Assembly (NCBI GenBank): GCA_011526045.1
Contig: WYBE01000067.1
Span: 62,001-126,000, forward strand
Origin: Nevskiales bacterium
Lineage (GTDB): Bacteria > Pseudomonadota > Gammaproteobacteria > Steroidobacterales > GCA-2729495
Reading direction: 5' to 3'
DNA: 64,000 nucleotides
Both the position numbers and the translations under genes were made by a program. Under the pieces are notes generated by a model. That model had not been told where the DNA came from. It saw nothing but the letters and a program-made list of their open reading frames with translations, and made no database searches. Below, piece by piece: positions 16,342 through 25,172 of this stretch. Position 1 is the first letter of the stretch. Every line of letters begins with the position of its first letter.

Positions 16342-18576
16342 TCAGTAAATGCTCGAGCCTTCTTTTAGTATTTTTGGCGTGACGAAAATGAGCAGCTCCG
16401 ACTTGTTCGATACCCGGTTAGTGGAGCGGAACAGGTATCCCACCAGCGGAATGTCACCGAGGAACGGCACCTTGCGCAGGTCGTCGCCCTGTTCGGTTTC
16501 ATAGATGCCGCCGAGCACGACCGTCTGGCCGTTGTCGACAAGCACCTGTGTTTCCACCGAGCGGGTATCGATACTCGGCACCTGGCCGCCGCGTTCGTTG
16601 GTGATCACCTGACCGACGCTGTCCTTGGTGACCTTCAGATCCATGATGATGCGGTTGTCCGGCGTGATCTGCGGGGTGACGGTGAGCGAGAGCACCGCTT
16701 CCTTGAACTGGGTGGTCGTCGCGCCACTGGACGCCGCTTCCTGGTAGGGAATCTCGACACCCTGCTTGATGAACGCTTCCTTCTGGTTCGCCGTGATCAC
16801 GCGCGGTGAGGAGATCACCTCGCCGCGGCCCTCGGCCTGCAGCGCCGAGAGTTCGAGATCCACGAGGAAATCATCGTCGAGCAACGCGACCGCAAGCTGG
16901 CCGGCCGGACTCGCCACCGGCAGATTGACGTTGAACCGGTCGTCGAGCGACGGCACTTCAACCGGGAACGGCGTGCCGTTGTTGTTGATGTTGTCGATGC
17001 CTGACTGCACGATGGTGTCCGTGCCGCTGGCGTTGCCGCTCACCGCGAGCAGCCCGTCGCTGCGATCCTTGACCGCAGTGACACCCCACCGCACGCCGAG
17101 ATCACGGCTGAAGTCGTCGCGCACGATGACGATGCGCGACTCGATCAGCACCTGGCGCACCGGGATGTCGAGCGTCGTGACCAGCCGGCGGATGTCGGCG
17201 ATACGATCCGCGGTGTCCTGCACCAGCAGCGTGTTGGTGCGTTCGTCGAGCGCCACCGAACCGCGATCCGACAACATCGAGTTCTTCGACTTGCCCTTGA
17301 TGAGATCCGCCAGGTCGCTCGCCTTGGCGTAATTGACCTGCAGGAACTCCGAAAGCAGGGGCTCGAGTTCCTTGATCTCCTTGCGGGCCTCGAGATCGGC
17401 CTTCTCGCGCGCCGCAATCTCGTCGGCCGGCGCAATGATCATGACGTTACCGTTCTGGCGCTTGTCGAGGCCCTTGGTCGCGAGCACGATGTCGAGCGCC
17501 TGGTCCCAGGGCACGCTCTGCAGGCGCAAGGTGACGTTGCCCTGCACGGTGTCGGAAACCACGATATTGCGGCCGCTTACGTCGGCGAGCAGCTGCAGCA
17601 CCGCGCGTGTTTCGATGTCCTGGAAGTTCAGCGTAAGACGCTCGCCGCTGTAACTCTTGTCTGCGCTGAACAGCGTGGCTTCCTTCTTCGCCTCGTCCTT
17701 GATCACCGGCTGGACTTCGACCGTGAACACCTGGTCGGACTGGTAGGCGAGTTCCTCGAAGACGCCGCGGGCAGCGACGACGATGCGCGCGTCGTTGCCG
17801 GCCCGCATGACGCTCACGGTGTTTACGGGCGTGGCGAAATCCGTGACGTCGAGGCGCTTGAGCAGGTTGTCCGGCAGCTGCGTGTCGGCGAATACCAGCA
17901 CCACTTCGTCCCCTTCACGACGCACGTCCACCGGCGTTCCGGGATCCGACAGGTTGACCACAACCCGCCCGCCGCCCTTCTCGCCCCGGCGGAAATCGAC
18001 GTTCTGGATGCTGCGCCCGCCGGCAGGCGCGGCTGCTGCCGCCGGCGCCGGCGCGGCTGCTGCCGCCGGCGCTGCGGCAAAGGTCGCGCCGCTGCCCGTG
18101 CCACCGAGCGTGACGAAGACGCTGTTGCCGCTGACGCGCGTCTCGTACGGCACCATGGAATCGAGGTTCAGCACCACGCGGGTACGCCCGCCGGACTCGG
18201 CGGCGAGGATCGTGGACAACGGGCCGGTGTTGACCTCGCGACGACGCGCGGGCAAGCCGATGCTGGTATTGGCGAGATCGAGTGAAATGCGGGCCGGGTT
18301 GTCGATGGTGAAACTCAGCGGTGCCGGAGCCGGGCCCGAGAGCTTCAGTTCGAGTTCGAGCTTGTTCCCAGGCATGGTCTGCACCTGGATGTCCTCCAGT
18401 TGCAGCGCCGGCGCCTGCGCGTAGGCGCGTGTGGCGAGCCCCCCGGCCAGCGTCGCCGCGACCATGGTCACGACCATCGCGGCGAACGATCGCCTCAGCG
18501 TGCCACCCGTGATCGCATGCACGCGCCCGCAGGCGGCATGCGCCGGGAAAATTCTCGTTGCCCTAGCCGTGATCAT
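16342..18576 (-). CDS. pilQ: Type IV pilus secretin PilQ
   Basis: A 744-residue outer-membrane secretin, the pore through which the pilus fibre leaves the cell. After a long signal peptide (cleavage near AYAQA, about residue 53) come two AMIN-type peptidoglycan-binding domains separated by an Ala/Pro linker. Next is the secretin/TonB N-terminal domain (LNFQDIETRAVLQLLADVSGRNIVVSD), an N1-type KH-like domain (YAKASDLADLIK, DERTNTLLVQDTADRI), and the C-terminal secretin domain with VPFLGDIPLVGYLFRS near the end. A GGGAG ribosome site precedes the ATG. It is the last core gene of pilMNOPQ, 34 bp after pilP. Confidence 0.97.
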   Translation of the reverse strand: MITARATRIFPAHAACGRVHAITGGTLRRSFAAMVVTMVAATLAGGLATRAYAQAPALQLEDIQVQTMPGNKLELELKLSGPAPAPLSFTIDNPARISLDLANTSIGLPARRREVNTGPLSTILAAESGGRTRVVLNLDSMVPYETRVSGNSVFVTLGGTGSGATFAAAPAAAAAPAPAAAAAPAGGRSIQNVDFRRGEKGGGRVVVNLSDPGTPVDVRREGDEVVLVFADTQLPDNLLKRLDVTDFATPVNTVSVMRAGNDARIVVAARGVFEELAYQSDQVFTVEVQPVIKDEAKKEATLFSADKSYSGERLTLNFQDIETRAVLQLLADVSGRNIVVSDTVQGNVTLRLQSVPWDQALDIVLATKGLDKRQNGNVMIIAPADEIAAREKADLEARKEIKELEPLLSEFLQVNYAKASDLADLIKGKSKNSMLSDRGSVALDERTNTLLVQDTADRIADIRRLVTTLDIPVRQVLIESRIVIVRDDFSRDLGVRWGVTAVKDRSDGLLAVSGNASGTDTIVQSGIDNINNNGTPFPVEVPSLDDRFNVNLPVASPAGQLAVALLDDDFLVDLELSALQAEGRGEVISSPRVITANQKEAFIKQGVEIPYQEAASSGATTTQFKEAVLSLTVTPQITPDNRIIMDLKVTKDSVGQVITNERGGQVPSIDTRSVETQVLVDNGQTVVLGGIYETEQGDDLRKVPFLGDIPLVGYLFRSTNRVSNKSELLIFVTPKILKEGSSIY

Positions 18577-18610
18577 CGTAAATTACTCCCACGCTCTCCC
18601 GTTGGGGGCA

Positions 18611-19129
18611 TCAGTCGGACAAGCCGATCGTTGCCGAACGCTTGTAGAAACCGCCGATGCCATCCGGCACCAGTTCATCGACCTGCACTTCGCCGTCGGT
18701 CACCTGGGTCACGCGGCCGTCGTTCTGGCCGACGAAGTTGCCCGGCACCACGCGGTGCACCAGTCCATCCTGTGTCTGCAGCAGCGCATAGCGCGAGTTG
18801 TCGCGCTGCAGTGTCCCGACCATCTTCAGCGTGTCGAGCGGGAACTGCTCCAGGTACTCTTTCGGCCGGTTTGCCTCCGGCCGCGGACCTGCCGCGGAAC
18901 GACCCTTCGGTGAGTCCGCTGTAAACGGCGAGCGCAGCGTTTGCGCTTCGTAGGTGAAAGTCTCGTACGGCTTGATCTGGGGCAACGGCTCGATGCGTCC
19001 GCCCGGGCGTGCCTTCACCTCGTCGATGTAATCGAGGAGGTCGTCGTGGCTGCCGCCGCACGCTGTGGCCGCAGCGGCCAGCACGGCAACCGCCAGGCAG
19101 CGCAAGACATCGCTGATTCGTGCTTTCAT
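18611..19129 (-). CDS. pilP: Type IV pilus lipoprotein PilP
   Basis: A 172-residue inner-membrane lipoprotein of the pilus alignment complex; PilP links PilN/PilO to the secretin PilQ. The start at 19129 (MKARISDVLRCL) gives a signal peptide and lipobox ATACGGS (Cys near residue 24). The following DDLLDYIDEVKARPGG and PLPQIKPYETFTYEAQTLRSPF are hallmark PilP sequence, and the C-terminal beta domain (DTLKMVGTLQRDNSRYALLQ) completes it. The frame is open upstream to 19288 over pilO, without homology. pilO ends 4 bp before. Confidence 0.96.
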   Translation of the reverse strand: MKARISDVLRCLAVAVLAAAATACGGSHDDLLDYIDEVKARPGGRIEPLPQIKPYETFTYEAQTLRSPFTADSPKGRSAAGPRPEANRPKEYLEQFPLDTLKMVGTLQRDNSRYALLQTQDGLVHRVVPGNFVGQNDGRVTQVTDGEVQVDELVPDGIGGFYKRSATIGLSD

Positions 19130-19133
19130 CGTC

Positions 19134-19844
19134 TTACCCCGCCTTCCCGGCGCCCGGTTTGGCGCCCTTGGCCGGCGCACGCGAGCCCGCCTTGCCACCA
19201 GGCGCTTTGCCGCCGGTCGCCTTGCCGCCGGCAGCGTCCCCGCTGGCCTCGGCCTCGTCGAGGTAGCGATAGGTCTTGGCCGTGACATTCAGCACGAGCT
19301 CGTCGGGACCGGCATCCGGGCCGGCCGGAGCGATCTCGATATCGTGCAGCGTCACGATGCGGGGCAGAGCCGCGATGTCGCTCACGAAACGCCCGAACTC
19401 ATGGTACGAACCCTTGAGCCGGATCTTGATCGGCTTCTCCGCGTAGAAGTCGCGCCGCACTTCGTCGAGCGGTTGGAACAACTCCTCCTGCAGGCCGGCA
19501 CCGAGACCGGTCTGGGAAATATCGACCAGCAGGTTCGGGATCTCCGTCTTGCCCGGCAACTGGCGCAGCATCGTGCCGAAGGAGCGCTCGATTTCCGCAA
19601 GCTGCGCCTTGTACGCGCTCAGGTTCGCGGCCTTGCGCTGCTTCTGCTCGAACGAGGACCGCAATTCCAGCTCCTCCTTCTCGGCCTTCTCCAGCAGCGG
19701 CATCCGGTTCTGCCACACGATCAGGTAGAAGCCGACGATCGCGGCCAGCGCGAAGAACAGGCCGACGAAGAAGATATGGAACACGAACGGCCAGCGGCCG
19801 ATGTCGTTGAAATCTAGCTGACGCAGTTGCTGGAGGAAGTTCAC
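19134..19844 (-). CDS. pilO: Type IV pilus inner-membrane protein PilO
   Basis: A 236-residue bitopic protein of the alignment complex that forms heterodimers with PilN. One membrane segment (about residues 22-44) is followed by a coiled coil (LLEKAEKEELELRSSFEQKQRKAANL) and a ferredoxin-like periplasmic domain (LPGKTEIPNLLVDISQTGLGAGLQ). The C-terminus has an unusual Gly/Lys/Ala-rich tail of about 40 residues (KATGGKAPGGKAGSRAPAKG), longer than in most PilO proteins and probably disordered. It overlaps pilN by 4 bp. Confidence 0.95.
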   Translation of the reverse strand: MNFLQQLRQLDFNDIGRWPFVFHIFFVGLFFALAAIVGFYLIVWQNRMPLLEKAEKEELELRSSFEQKQRKAANLSAYKAQLAEIERSFGTMLRQLPGKTEIPNLLVDISQTGLGAGLQEELFQPLDEVRRDFYAEKPIKIRLKGSYHEFGRFVSDIAALPRIVTLHDIEIAPAGPDAGPDELVLNVTAKTYRYLDEAEASGDAAGGKATGGKAPGGKAGSRAPAKGAKPGAGKAG

Positions 19845-20428
19845 TTGCCACTCTCCTCGTCAACCACCGAGGCCTGCTTCGCGAGCACCTTGAATTCGCT
19901 CGCGCGCGGCGTGCTCGCATCGACCTTGCCCCGGCCGCCCTGCGGCTTGACTTCAACCACCTCGAGATCCGGTTCGCGCAGCCAGCCCGACTTGTCGATG
20001 TTGCGCATCAGCGCCGACACGCGCGTATTCGATTCCGCGGTTCCGGTGATCTCCAGCCGCGAGCCGGTCTGCTTCACACTGGTCAGCGCAACGCCATCCG
20101 GCAGGGTGCGGACCAGCTGGTCGAACACATGCACGATCTCCGGGCGGCTTCGCTGCAGCTGTTCGATGATCTCCATGCGGGCGAGCAGGCTGTCCTTCTT
20201 CGCCTCGAGATCGACGATCTCCGCGATGCGCTGGTCCAGCGCGTCGATTTCCGACTTGAGCAGCTGGTTGCGCTCGCGCTGGTTGTCGATGATGGCGCCC
20301 ATCACCACGTTGGCGAGCAGGACCACGACCGCGGCGGCAACGACGGCACCGCCCAGCCCGATGAAAAACTGGTTGCGTCGCGCCTTGCGCAGCTCCGCAC
20401 GCCAGGGCAATAGGTTTATGCGAGGCAT
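19841..20428 (-). CDS. pilN: Type IV pilus protein PilN
   Basis: A 195-residue bitopic protein. The N-terminal MPRINLLPWR is the conserved cytoplasmic peptide (INLLPWR) that binds in the groove of PilM. One membrane segment follows (about residues 22-45), then a coiled coil and a ferredoxin-like domain. The start at 20428 puts this peptide at the N-terminus; the open frame extends ten codons further with no support. It begins 1 bp after pilM and overlaps pilO by 4 bp, so synthesis is tightly coupled. Confidence 0.96.
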   Translation of the reverse strand: MPRINLLPWRAELRKARRNQFFIGLGGAVVAAAVVVLLANVVMGAIIDNQRERNQLLKSEIDALDQRIAEIVDLEAKKDSLLARMEIIEQLQRSRPEIVHVFDQLVRTLPDGVALTSVKQTGSRLEITGTAESNTRVSALMRNIDKSGWLREPDLEVVEVKPQGGRGKVDASTPRASEFKVLAKQASVVDEESGK

Positions 20429-20429
20429 T

Positions 20430-21491
20430 TCAGTCGAAACTCCGTAGCGCCAGCCCACATGCGGTCAACAGGGCCGTGGCGTCCTTGCGCACGCCCTGGG
20501 ATTTTGCGCGGGTGGAGATCTTCATCTGGCCGAGCGGATCACCGATCTCCGTCGGGATCCCGACCTTGCTCGAGATGACGTCGGCGACACCGGGGATGTT
20601 GGCGCAGCCGCCGCATATCAGGATCTGGTCCGGCTGTTCGCGGCCGCTGCCCGAGGCGAGGAAGAACTGCAGCGACCGACTCACCTGCTGGGTCATGTCG
20701 TCGATGAACGGGTCGAGCACCTCCGGAGCGTAATTGCTCGGCAGGCCGCCTTCCTTCTTGGCGCGCCCGGCGTCTTCGAGCGACAGGCCGTAGGTGCGCA
20801 TGATCTCCTCGGTGAGCTGCTGACCACCGAAAGAGAAATCGCGGGTATACACGACCCGCATGTCCTGCAGCACGCTGAACGCGGTGTTGCTGGCGCCGAA
20901 ATCGACGACCGCGATGAGATGTCCCATGCCGCCGTCGGGCATCTGGTGCGCCATGAGCTGGCAGGCGTTCTCCAGCGCGAAGGCCTCCACGTCCACCACG
21001 CGCGCTACGAGGCCCGCGGCCTCGACTGCGGCCCTGCGCTGGTCGACGTTCTCCGTGCGCGTGGCCACCAGCAGCACATCGAGCATGTCGGGGTCGGCCT
21101 TCGACTCGCCCATCACCTGGAAGTCGTAACTGACTTCCTCCATCGGGAACGGGATGTACTGATCGGCCTGGATCTCTACCTGCGCTTCGAGCTGGCTTTC
21201 GCCGAGCGACTTCTGCAACTGGATGATCTTGGTGATGGCGGCGTCGCCGCTGATGCCGATCGCCACTTCGCGGGTCTTCGTGGCCGAGCGCTTCACCGCG
21301 CGGCGAATCGCTTCACCGACCGCGGCCGCATCGACGATGGTCTTCTCGTTGATCGCATTCGGCGGAGTCGGCTCGGCCGCGTAATACTCGGCCCGGCAGT
21401 TCCGGAGCGACCCTGACAGTTCGATCAGCTTGATCGACGAGGTCGTAATGTCAAGTCCGATCACGGGTTTAGATCGCGACGAAAAAAGCAC
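20430..21491 (-). CDS. pilM: Type IV pilus assembly ATPase-fold protein PilM
   Basis: A 353-residue cytoplasmic protein of the actin/FtsA fold that recruits PilN and connects the alignment complex to the motor. Visible blocks are VIGLDITTSSIKLIELSG (phosphate 1 loop), VVDFGASNTAFSV (phosphate 2) and ILICGGCANIPGVAD (adenosine motif). The start is a GTG at 21491 preceded by AGAAGGGA, 8 bases upstream. It heads the operon and has a very long leader containing a c-di-GMP riboswitch and a nearer sigma70-like promoter. Confidence 0.96.
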   Translation of the reverse strand: MLFSSRSKPVIGLDITTSSIKLIELSGSLRNCRAEYYAAEPTPPNAINEKTIVDAAAVGEAIRRAVKRSATKTREVAIGISGDAAITKIIQLQKSLGESQLEAQVEIQADQYIPFPMEEVSYDFQVMGESKADPDMLDVLLVATRTENVDQRRAAVEAAGLVARVVDVEAFALENACQLMAHQMPDGGMGHLIAVVDFGASNTAFSVLQDMRVVYTRDFSFGGQQLTEEIMRTYGLSLEDAGRAKKEGGLPSNYAPEVLDPFIDDMTQQVSRSLQFFLASGSGREQPDQILICGGCANIPGVADVISSKVGIPTEIGDPLGQMKISTRAKSQGVRKDATALLTACGLALRSFD

Positions 21492-21552
21492 GTCTTTTCC
21501 CTTCTATCTCGGCAACTTGCGCAAGGAAAACCGGGCCCCACCTAAGAAACCC

Positions 21553-21581
21553 AATTTAACCATATAACAGGGCGCTTACAA
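21553..21581 (-). promoter_or_regulatory. Candidate sigma70 promoter close to pilM
   Basis: On the minus strand TTGTAA (21581-21576) and TAAATT (21558-21553) are separated by exactly 17 bp, in an AT-rich patch within otherwise GC-rich DNA. Initiation would fall near 21546, leaving a 55-base leader. This promoter lies downstream of the riboswitch and would bypass it. Confidence 0.5.
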
Positions 21582-21741
21582 ACCGCGCGTGATGCAATTC
21601 ACGACTCGCCTACAAACGTTCCGAAAACCGGCCCCAAGGCAACGTCAGTACTCCGGCTGATGGGCACCGGCCCTGGTCGCGGCAGTTCGCAGGCAGACAG
21701 GAGGGTGCAGGCCGCGACGCGTCACTGGCGACGGACGCCGG

Positions 21742-21872
21742 TAGCCTGGCAGCCCCGCTGTCGTAGGTCCGGACCAACATCGGCAGGTGGTGTTCCTGTC
21801 GCTGCGGTCCCATGAACTCCCGTAGACCGGTGGCTTTGCGTCCCCACCTTTCAGTGGGTTTGCCCAAAAACC
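21742..21872 (-). ncRNA. Cyclic-di-GMP-I (GEMM) riboswitch upstream of pilM
   Basis: Read on the minus strand, the GEMM-I consensus is almost complete. GGCAAACC is followed by a hairpin with a GAAA-containing loop (CCCAC...GTGGG), then the invariant GGGACGCAAAGCC and CCGGTCTA. After a longer than usual P3 arm comes the second half, CAGCGGGGCTGCC. In this class the aptamer binds c-di-GMP at the three-way junction. It begins near the likely transcription start in the ponA-pilM intergenic region and ends about 250 bases before pilM. I cannot see an obvious terminator in that stretch, so the expression mechanism is open. Class is read from sequence; control of the pil operon is inference from position and strand. 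Confidence 0.86.
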
Positions 21873-21929
21873 GCCGACAGGATGCATAATCGCCCACCCT
21901 GAGGCAAGGGACTACCGCGGGATTTTGCG

Positions 21930-24539
21930 ATGCAGTTGGTACTTCGCCTGCTGACCGCGGCCGGCGCGCTCATATTTACCCTTTTGGTTCTCGCCGGCGC
22001 GGTCGCCAGCGCGGCCTACTACTTTCTGGCGCCCGGCCTGCCCTCGGCCGAAGTCATCCGCGAGGTCAAGCTGCAGACGCCTCTGCGCATCTACTCGCGC
22101 GACGGGCTGCTGCTCGGGCAGATCGGCGAACAACGGCGCACGCCGGTGCGTTTCGAGGAGATTCCCGACGTCGTCGTGAAGGCGTTTCTCGCCGCCGAGG
22201 ACGACCGCTTCTTCGAGCATCCGGGCTTCGACTACCAGGGCATTACGCGCGCCGCCGTGAACCTTGCGCTGACCGGCGAACGCAGCCAGGGCGGCAGCAC
22301 GATCACCCAGCAACTGGCGCGAGCTTACTTTCTGTCCGCCGAGCGCAGCTTCGTGCGCAAGGCGAAGGAGTTGATCCTCGCGCTGCAGATCGAGCAGGAG
22401 TTCACCAAGACCGAGATCCTCTCCCTGTACTTGAACAAGATCTTCCTCGGTCAGCGCGCCTACGGGGTGGCGGCAGCGGCTGAAGTGTATTTCGGCAAAT
22501 CGCTCGGCGAGATCACGCTCGCCGAGGCAGCCACGATCGCCGCGATCCCCAAGGCGCCGTCCCAGCTCAACCCGGTCAGCGGGCCGGCCCGGTCGGCGCA
22601 GCGGCGCGCCTATGTCCTCGGGCGAATGCTCGACCTCGACTACATCGACGAGGCGCAATACGAGGCGGCCATGGCGGCACCGATCGAATCGAGGCTGCAT
22701 GGACCTCGCGTGGAACTCCAGGCGCCCTACGTCGCGGAGATGGTTCGCGCCGAAATGATCGAGCGCTTCGGTCCGGCAGCCTACACCGACGGTTTCAAGG
22801 CGATTGCGACCGTGGACAGCCGCCTGCAGCTGGCCGCCAATCAGGCGCTGGAAACCGCGCTCTACGAGTACGACCGCCGCCACGGCTATCGCGGACCGCT
22901 CCAGCGCAATGTGCTGGCGAAACTCACCGCGGAGCCGGGCCCGGCGCGTGACCTGGGGCTGGCCGCGGTACTCGCACCGCTGCCGGGTGACGCGGACCTG
23001 CACCCGGCCGTGGTGCTCGCGTTGAACGCCGACAACTCCGCGGATTTCTTCGTGCGCGATCTCGGTCGGCTGACCGTGCCCTGGACGGGGCTGCGCTGGC
23101 GGAAGTATCTCGGCGAGGACAGCCTCGGGCCGGCACCGGCAACCGTCGCCGAGGTGCTCGCCCCGGGCGACGTCGTGCACCTGCTGCGCACCACCAACCG
23201 CGGCTGGCTGCTCGCGCAGATGCCGCAGGCGCAGGGCGCGATCGTTGCGCTCGATCCCAGGGACGGCGCCACCGCCGCGCTCGTCGGCGGCTTCGATTTC
23301 TTCGAGAGCCGCTACAACCGCGCGGTCCAGGCCCGGCGGCAACCGGGTTCGTCGTTCAAGCCGTTCATCTACTCGGCGGGCCTGGAGCACGGTTTTTCCA
23401 CCGCCAGCGTCATCAACGACGCCCCGCTGGTCTTTGGCGACAGCGAACTCGAGGACGTGTGGCGACCGGAGAACTACTCGCGCGAGTTCAGCGGCCCCAC
23501 CCGCCTGCGCGAGGCGCTGGTGAGATCCCTGAATCTCGTGTCCGTGCGTATCCTGATGGGCACGGGCATCGACGACGCCGTGCGCCACATCAGGGCGTTC
23601 GGCTTCGACGACACCGCACTGCCGCGCAACCTCTCGCTGGCGCTCGGCAGCGGCGGCGCCTCACCCTGGGACATGGCTGCCGGTTATGCGGTATTCGCCA
23701 ACGGTGGACGGCGGGTGGGGCATTTCATTCTCGATCGTGTCGAAGACGCCGCGGGTACGGTCGTCTACGAGGCGAACCCGCCGCGCGCCTGCGATAGCTG
23801 TACACCGGTGGAGCCGCCGCTGCCAGGCGAGGCCGCCACCGGTCCTGCCACGACCTTCGCGGTGGACCCCGGGCAATTGCGCGCTGCCATGCCACTGGAT
23901 GGAACGGCACCAGTGGCGGCAGCCGCCACCAATGACGAAGTGCCCCTCTACGCCAGCGTCGAGGAGATGATGGCGCACGGCGCCGCCTGGCGGCCGACAC
24001 TGGCGGAAACCCCGCTCATGTACCGGGATGTGAACCTCGCCCCCCGCGTCATCAGCCCGGAGAACGCGTTCCTGATGTACGACATGATGCGTGACGTCAT
24101 CCGGCGCGGCACGGGACGTGGCGCCAGGGATCTCGGCCGCAGCGATATCGCCGGCAAGACCGGCACATCAAACGATCGACGTGACGCCTGGTTCAGCGGC
24201 TTCAACGGCGAACTGGTCGCCACCGCCTGGATCGGCTTCGACCAGGAGCGCTCCCTCGGCGCACGGGAGGAAGGTGGCCGGACCGCGCTGCCGATGTGGA
24301 AGTATTTCATGGCCCAGGCGCTGCGAAACACGCCCGAAGCGCCCATCCCGCAGCCGCCGGGATTGATTACGGCGAAGATTTCGCCTGTCACCGGGCAGCT
24401 TGCGAGTGCCGGGGACGGCAGCGCCATCTTTGAATTTCTGCGCCCCGGCGATCTCGCCGCCCTCGAGCGGGCCGCCCCGGCGGTTGGCCCGGACGGCAGC
24501 CCGGCGCGACAGGCCGATTTCGAGGCTGATATCTTCTGA
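21930..24539 (+). CDS. mrcA: Penicillin-binding protein 1A (bifunctional)
   Basis: A class A PBP of 869 residues that polymerises and crosslinks peptidoglycan. It has an N-terminal membrane anchor (about residues 7-33) and a GT51 glycosyltransferase with EDDRFFEHPGFD (catalytic Glu90) and GGSTITQQLARAYF. An OB-like domain typical of PBP1A follows. The transpeptidase shows SSFK (Ser474, Lys477), SLN and KTGTS (from about residue 743). The gene is divergent from pilM, as in many gammaproteobacteria. A TGCATAAT element at 21883-21890 is a possible extended -10; it overlaps the start of the opposite-strand riboswitch. Confidence 0.97.
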   Translation: MQLVLRLLTAAGALIFTLLVLAGAVASAAYYFLAPGLPSAEVIREVKLQTPLRIYSRDGLLLGQIGEQRRTPVRFEEIPDVVVKAFLAAEDDRFFEHPGFDYQGITRAAVNLALTGERSQGGSTITQQLARAYFLSAERSFVRKAKELILALQIEQEFTKTEILSLYLNKIFLGQRAYGVAAAAEVYFGKSLGEITLAEAATIAAIPKAPSQLNPVSGPARSAQRRAYVLGRMLDLDYIDEAQYEAAMAAPIESRLHGPRVELQAPYVAEMVRAEMIERFGPAAYTDGFKAIATVDSRLQLAANQALETALYEYDRRHGYRGPLQRNVLAKLTAEPGPARDLGLAAVLAPLPGDADLHPAVVLALNADNSADFFVRDLGRLTVPWTGLRWRKYLGEDSLGPAPATVAEVLAPGDVVHLLRTTNRGWLLAQMPQAQGAIVALDPRDGATAALVGGFDFFESRYNRAVQARRQPGSSFKPFIYSAGLEHGFSTASVINDAPLVFGDSELEDVWRPENYSREFSGPTRLREALVRSLNLVSVRILMGTGIDDAVRHIRAFGFDDTALPRNLSLALGSGGASPWDMAAGYAVFANGGRRVGHFILDRVEDAAGTVVYEANPPRACDSCTPVEPPLPGEAATGPATTFAVDPGQLRAAMPLDGTAPVAAAATNDEVPLYASVEEMMAHGAAWRPTLAETPLMYRDVNLAPRVISPENAFLMYDMMRDVIRRGTGRGARDLGRSDIAGKTGTSNDRRDAWFSGFNGELVATAWIGFDQERSLGAREEGGRTALPMWKYFMAQALRNTPEAPIPQPPGLITAKISPVTGQLASAGDGSAIFEFLRPGDLAALERAAPAVGPDGSPARQADFEADIF

Positions 24540-24542
24540 CCC

Positions 24543-25148
24543 GTGCCACGACGCAAGCGCGACCATCCCGACCACCGGCGCAGCGCCATCGCGCAGGAAG
24601 CCGCCCGCCTCATGCAGGAGCATGGCGTGACGAGTTTCCGCGGAGCGAAGGAAAAGGCCGGTCAGCGGCTCGGGCTGCAGGATCACGGCGCGCTGCCCAG
24701 CAATGCCGAAATCGATTCCGCGCTGGCCGAGCGCCACCGGATCTTCGCGGGCGACAGCCACGAGGAATTGCTCCGCCAGCAGCGGCGCGCCGCGCTCGCG
24801 GCCATGCATGCGCTCGCATCGTTCTCGCCGCGCCTGGTCGGCCCGGTGCTCGCCGGCAACGCAACCGAGCACAGTGTCGTGGAACTGCACGCGTTCAGTG
24901 ACGAAGCCGAGGCCATCGGCGTGGCGCTCGATGGCCTCGGGCTACCGAATCGCGCCTTCGAGCAACGACTGCGAGTGCGGCGCGACCAGACCGAGTCGTT
25001 CCCCGGCTACCGCTTCCTGCGCGAGAACGTCGAGTTCACGGTCGTCGTATTCCCGGAGCGCGGGCGCGGCAACGCTCCGCTCTCGGCAGTCGACGGGCGG
25101 CCCGTGCGCAGGGCCACCGCGAAGGACGTGGAGGCGCTGCTCGACTGA
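24543..25148 (+). CDS. Conserved-looking protein of unknown function after ponA
   Basis: A 201-residue soluble protein that I cannot assign. It starts with GTG 3 bp after the ponA stop, so it is probably cotranscribed. The N-terminal half is helical, very basic at first (MPRRKRDHPDHRRSAIAQEAARLMQEHG), then carries paired charged helices (SNAEIDSALAERHRIFAGDSHEELLRQQRRAALAAM). The C-terminal half looks alpha/beta (HSVVELHAFSDEAEAIGVALDGLGLPNR, VEFTVVVFPERG). It has no signal peptide or membrane segment. GC content and codon use match neighbouring housekeeping genes. Confidence 0.8.
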   Translation: MPRRKRDHPDHRRSAIAQEAARLMQEHGVTSFRGAKEKAGQRLGLQDHGALPSNAEIDSALAERHRIFAGDSHEELLRQQRRAALAAMHALASFSPRLVGPVLAGNATEHSVVELHAFSDEAEAIGVALDGLGLPNRAFEQRLRVRRDQTESFPGYRFLRENVEFTVVVFPERGRGNAPLSAVDGRPVRRATAKDVEALLD

Positions 25149-25172
25149 GGGCGCATCGTTCGCCGCGGTAAC

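Noticed and set aside
14481-16382. 633-codon plus-strand frame opposite the Ig lipoprotein gene
   Set aside because: Low-complexity Arg/Gly translation. The minus frame has a signal peptide, repeated Ig modules and a terminator in the right place.
21610-21897. Minus-strand open frames of 80-95 codons upstream of pilM
   Set aside because: They run straight through the conserved GEMM riboswitch blocks, and the translations show no family features; the RNA element explains the sequence.
21912-23588. 558-codon minus-strand open frame opposite ponA
   Set aside because: Shadow of the PBP1A gene in GC-rich DNA. The plus frame has all GT51 and transpeptidase motifs, and the minus frame is Arg/Gly/His-rich with none.
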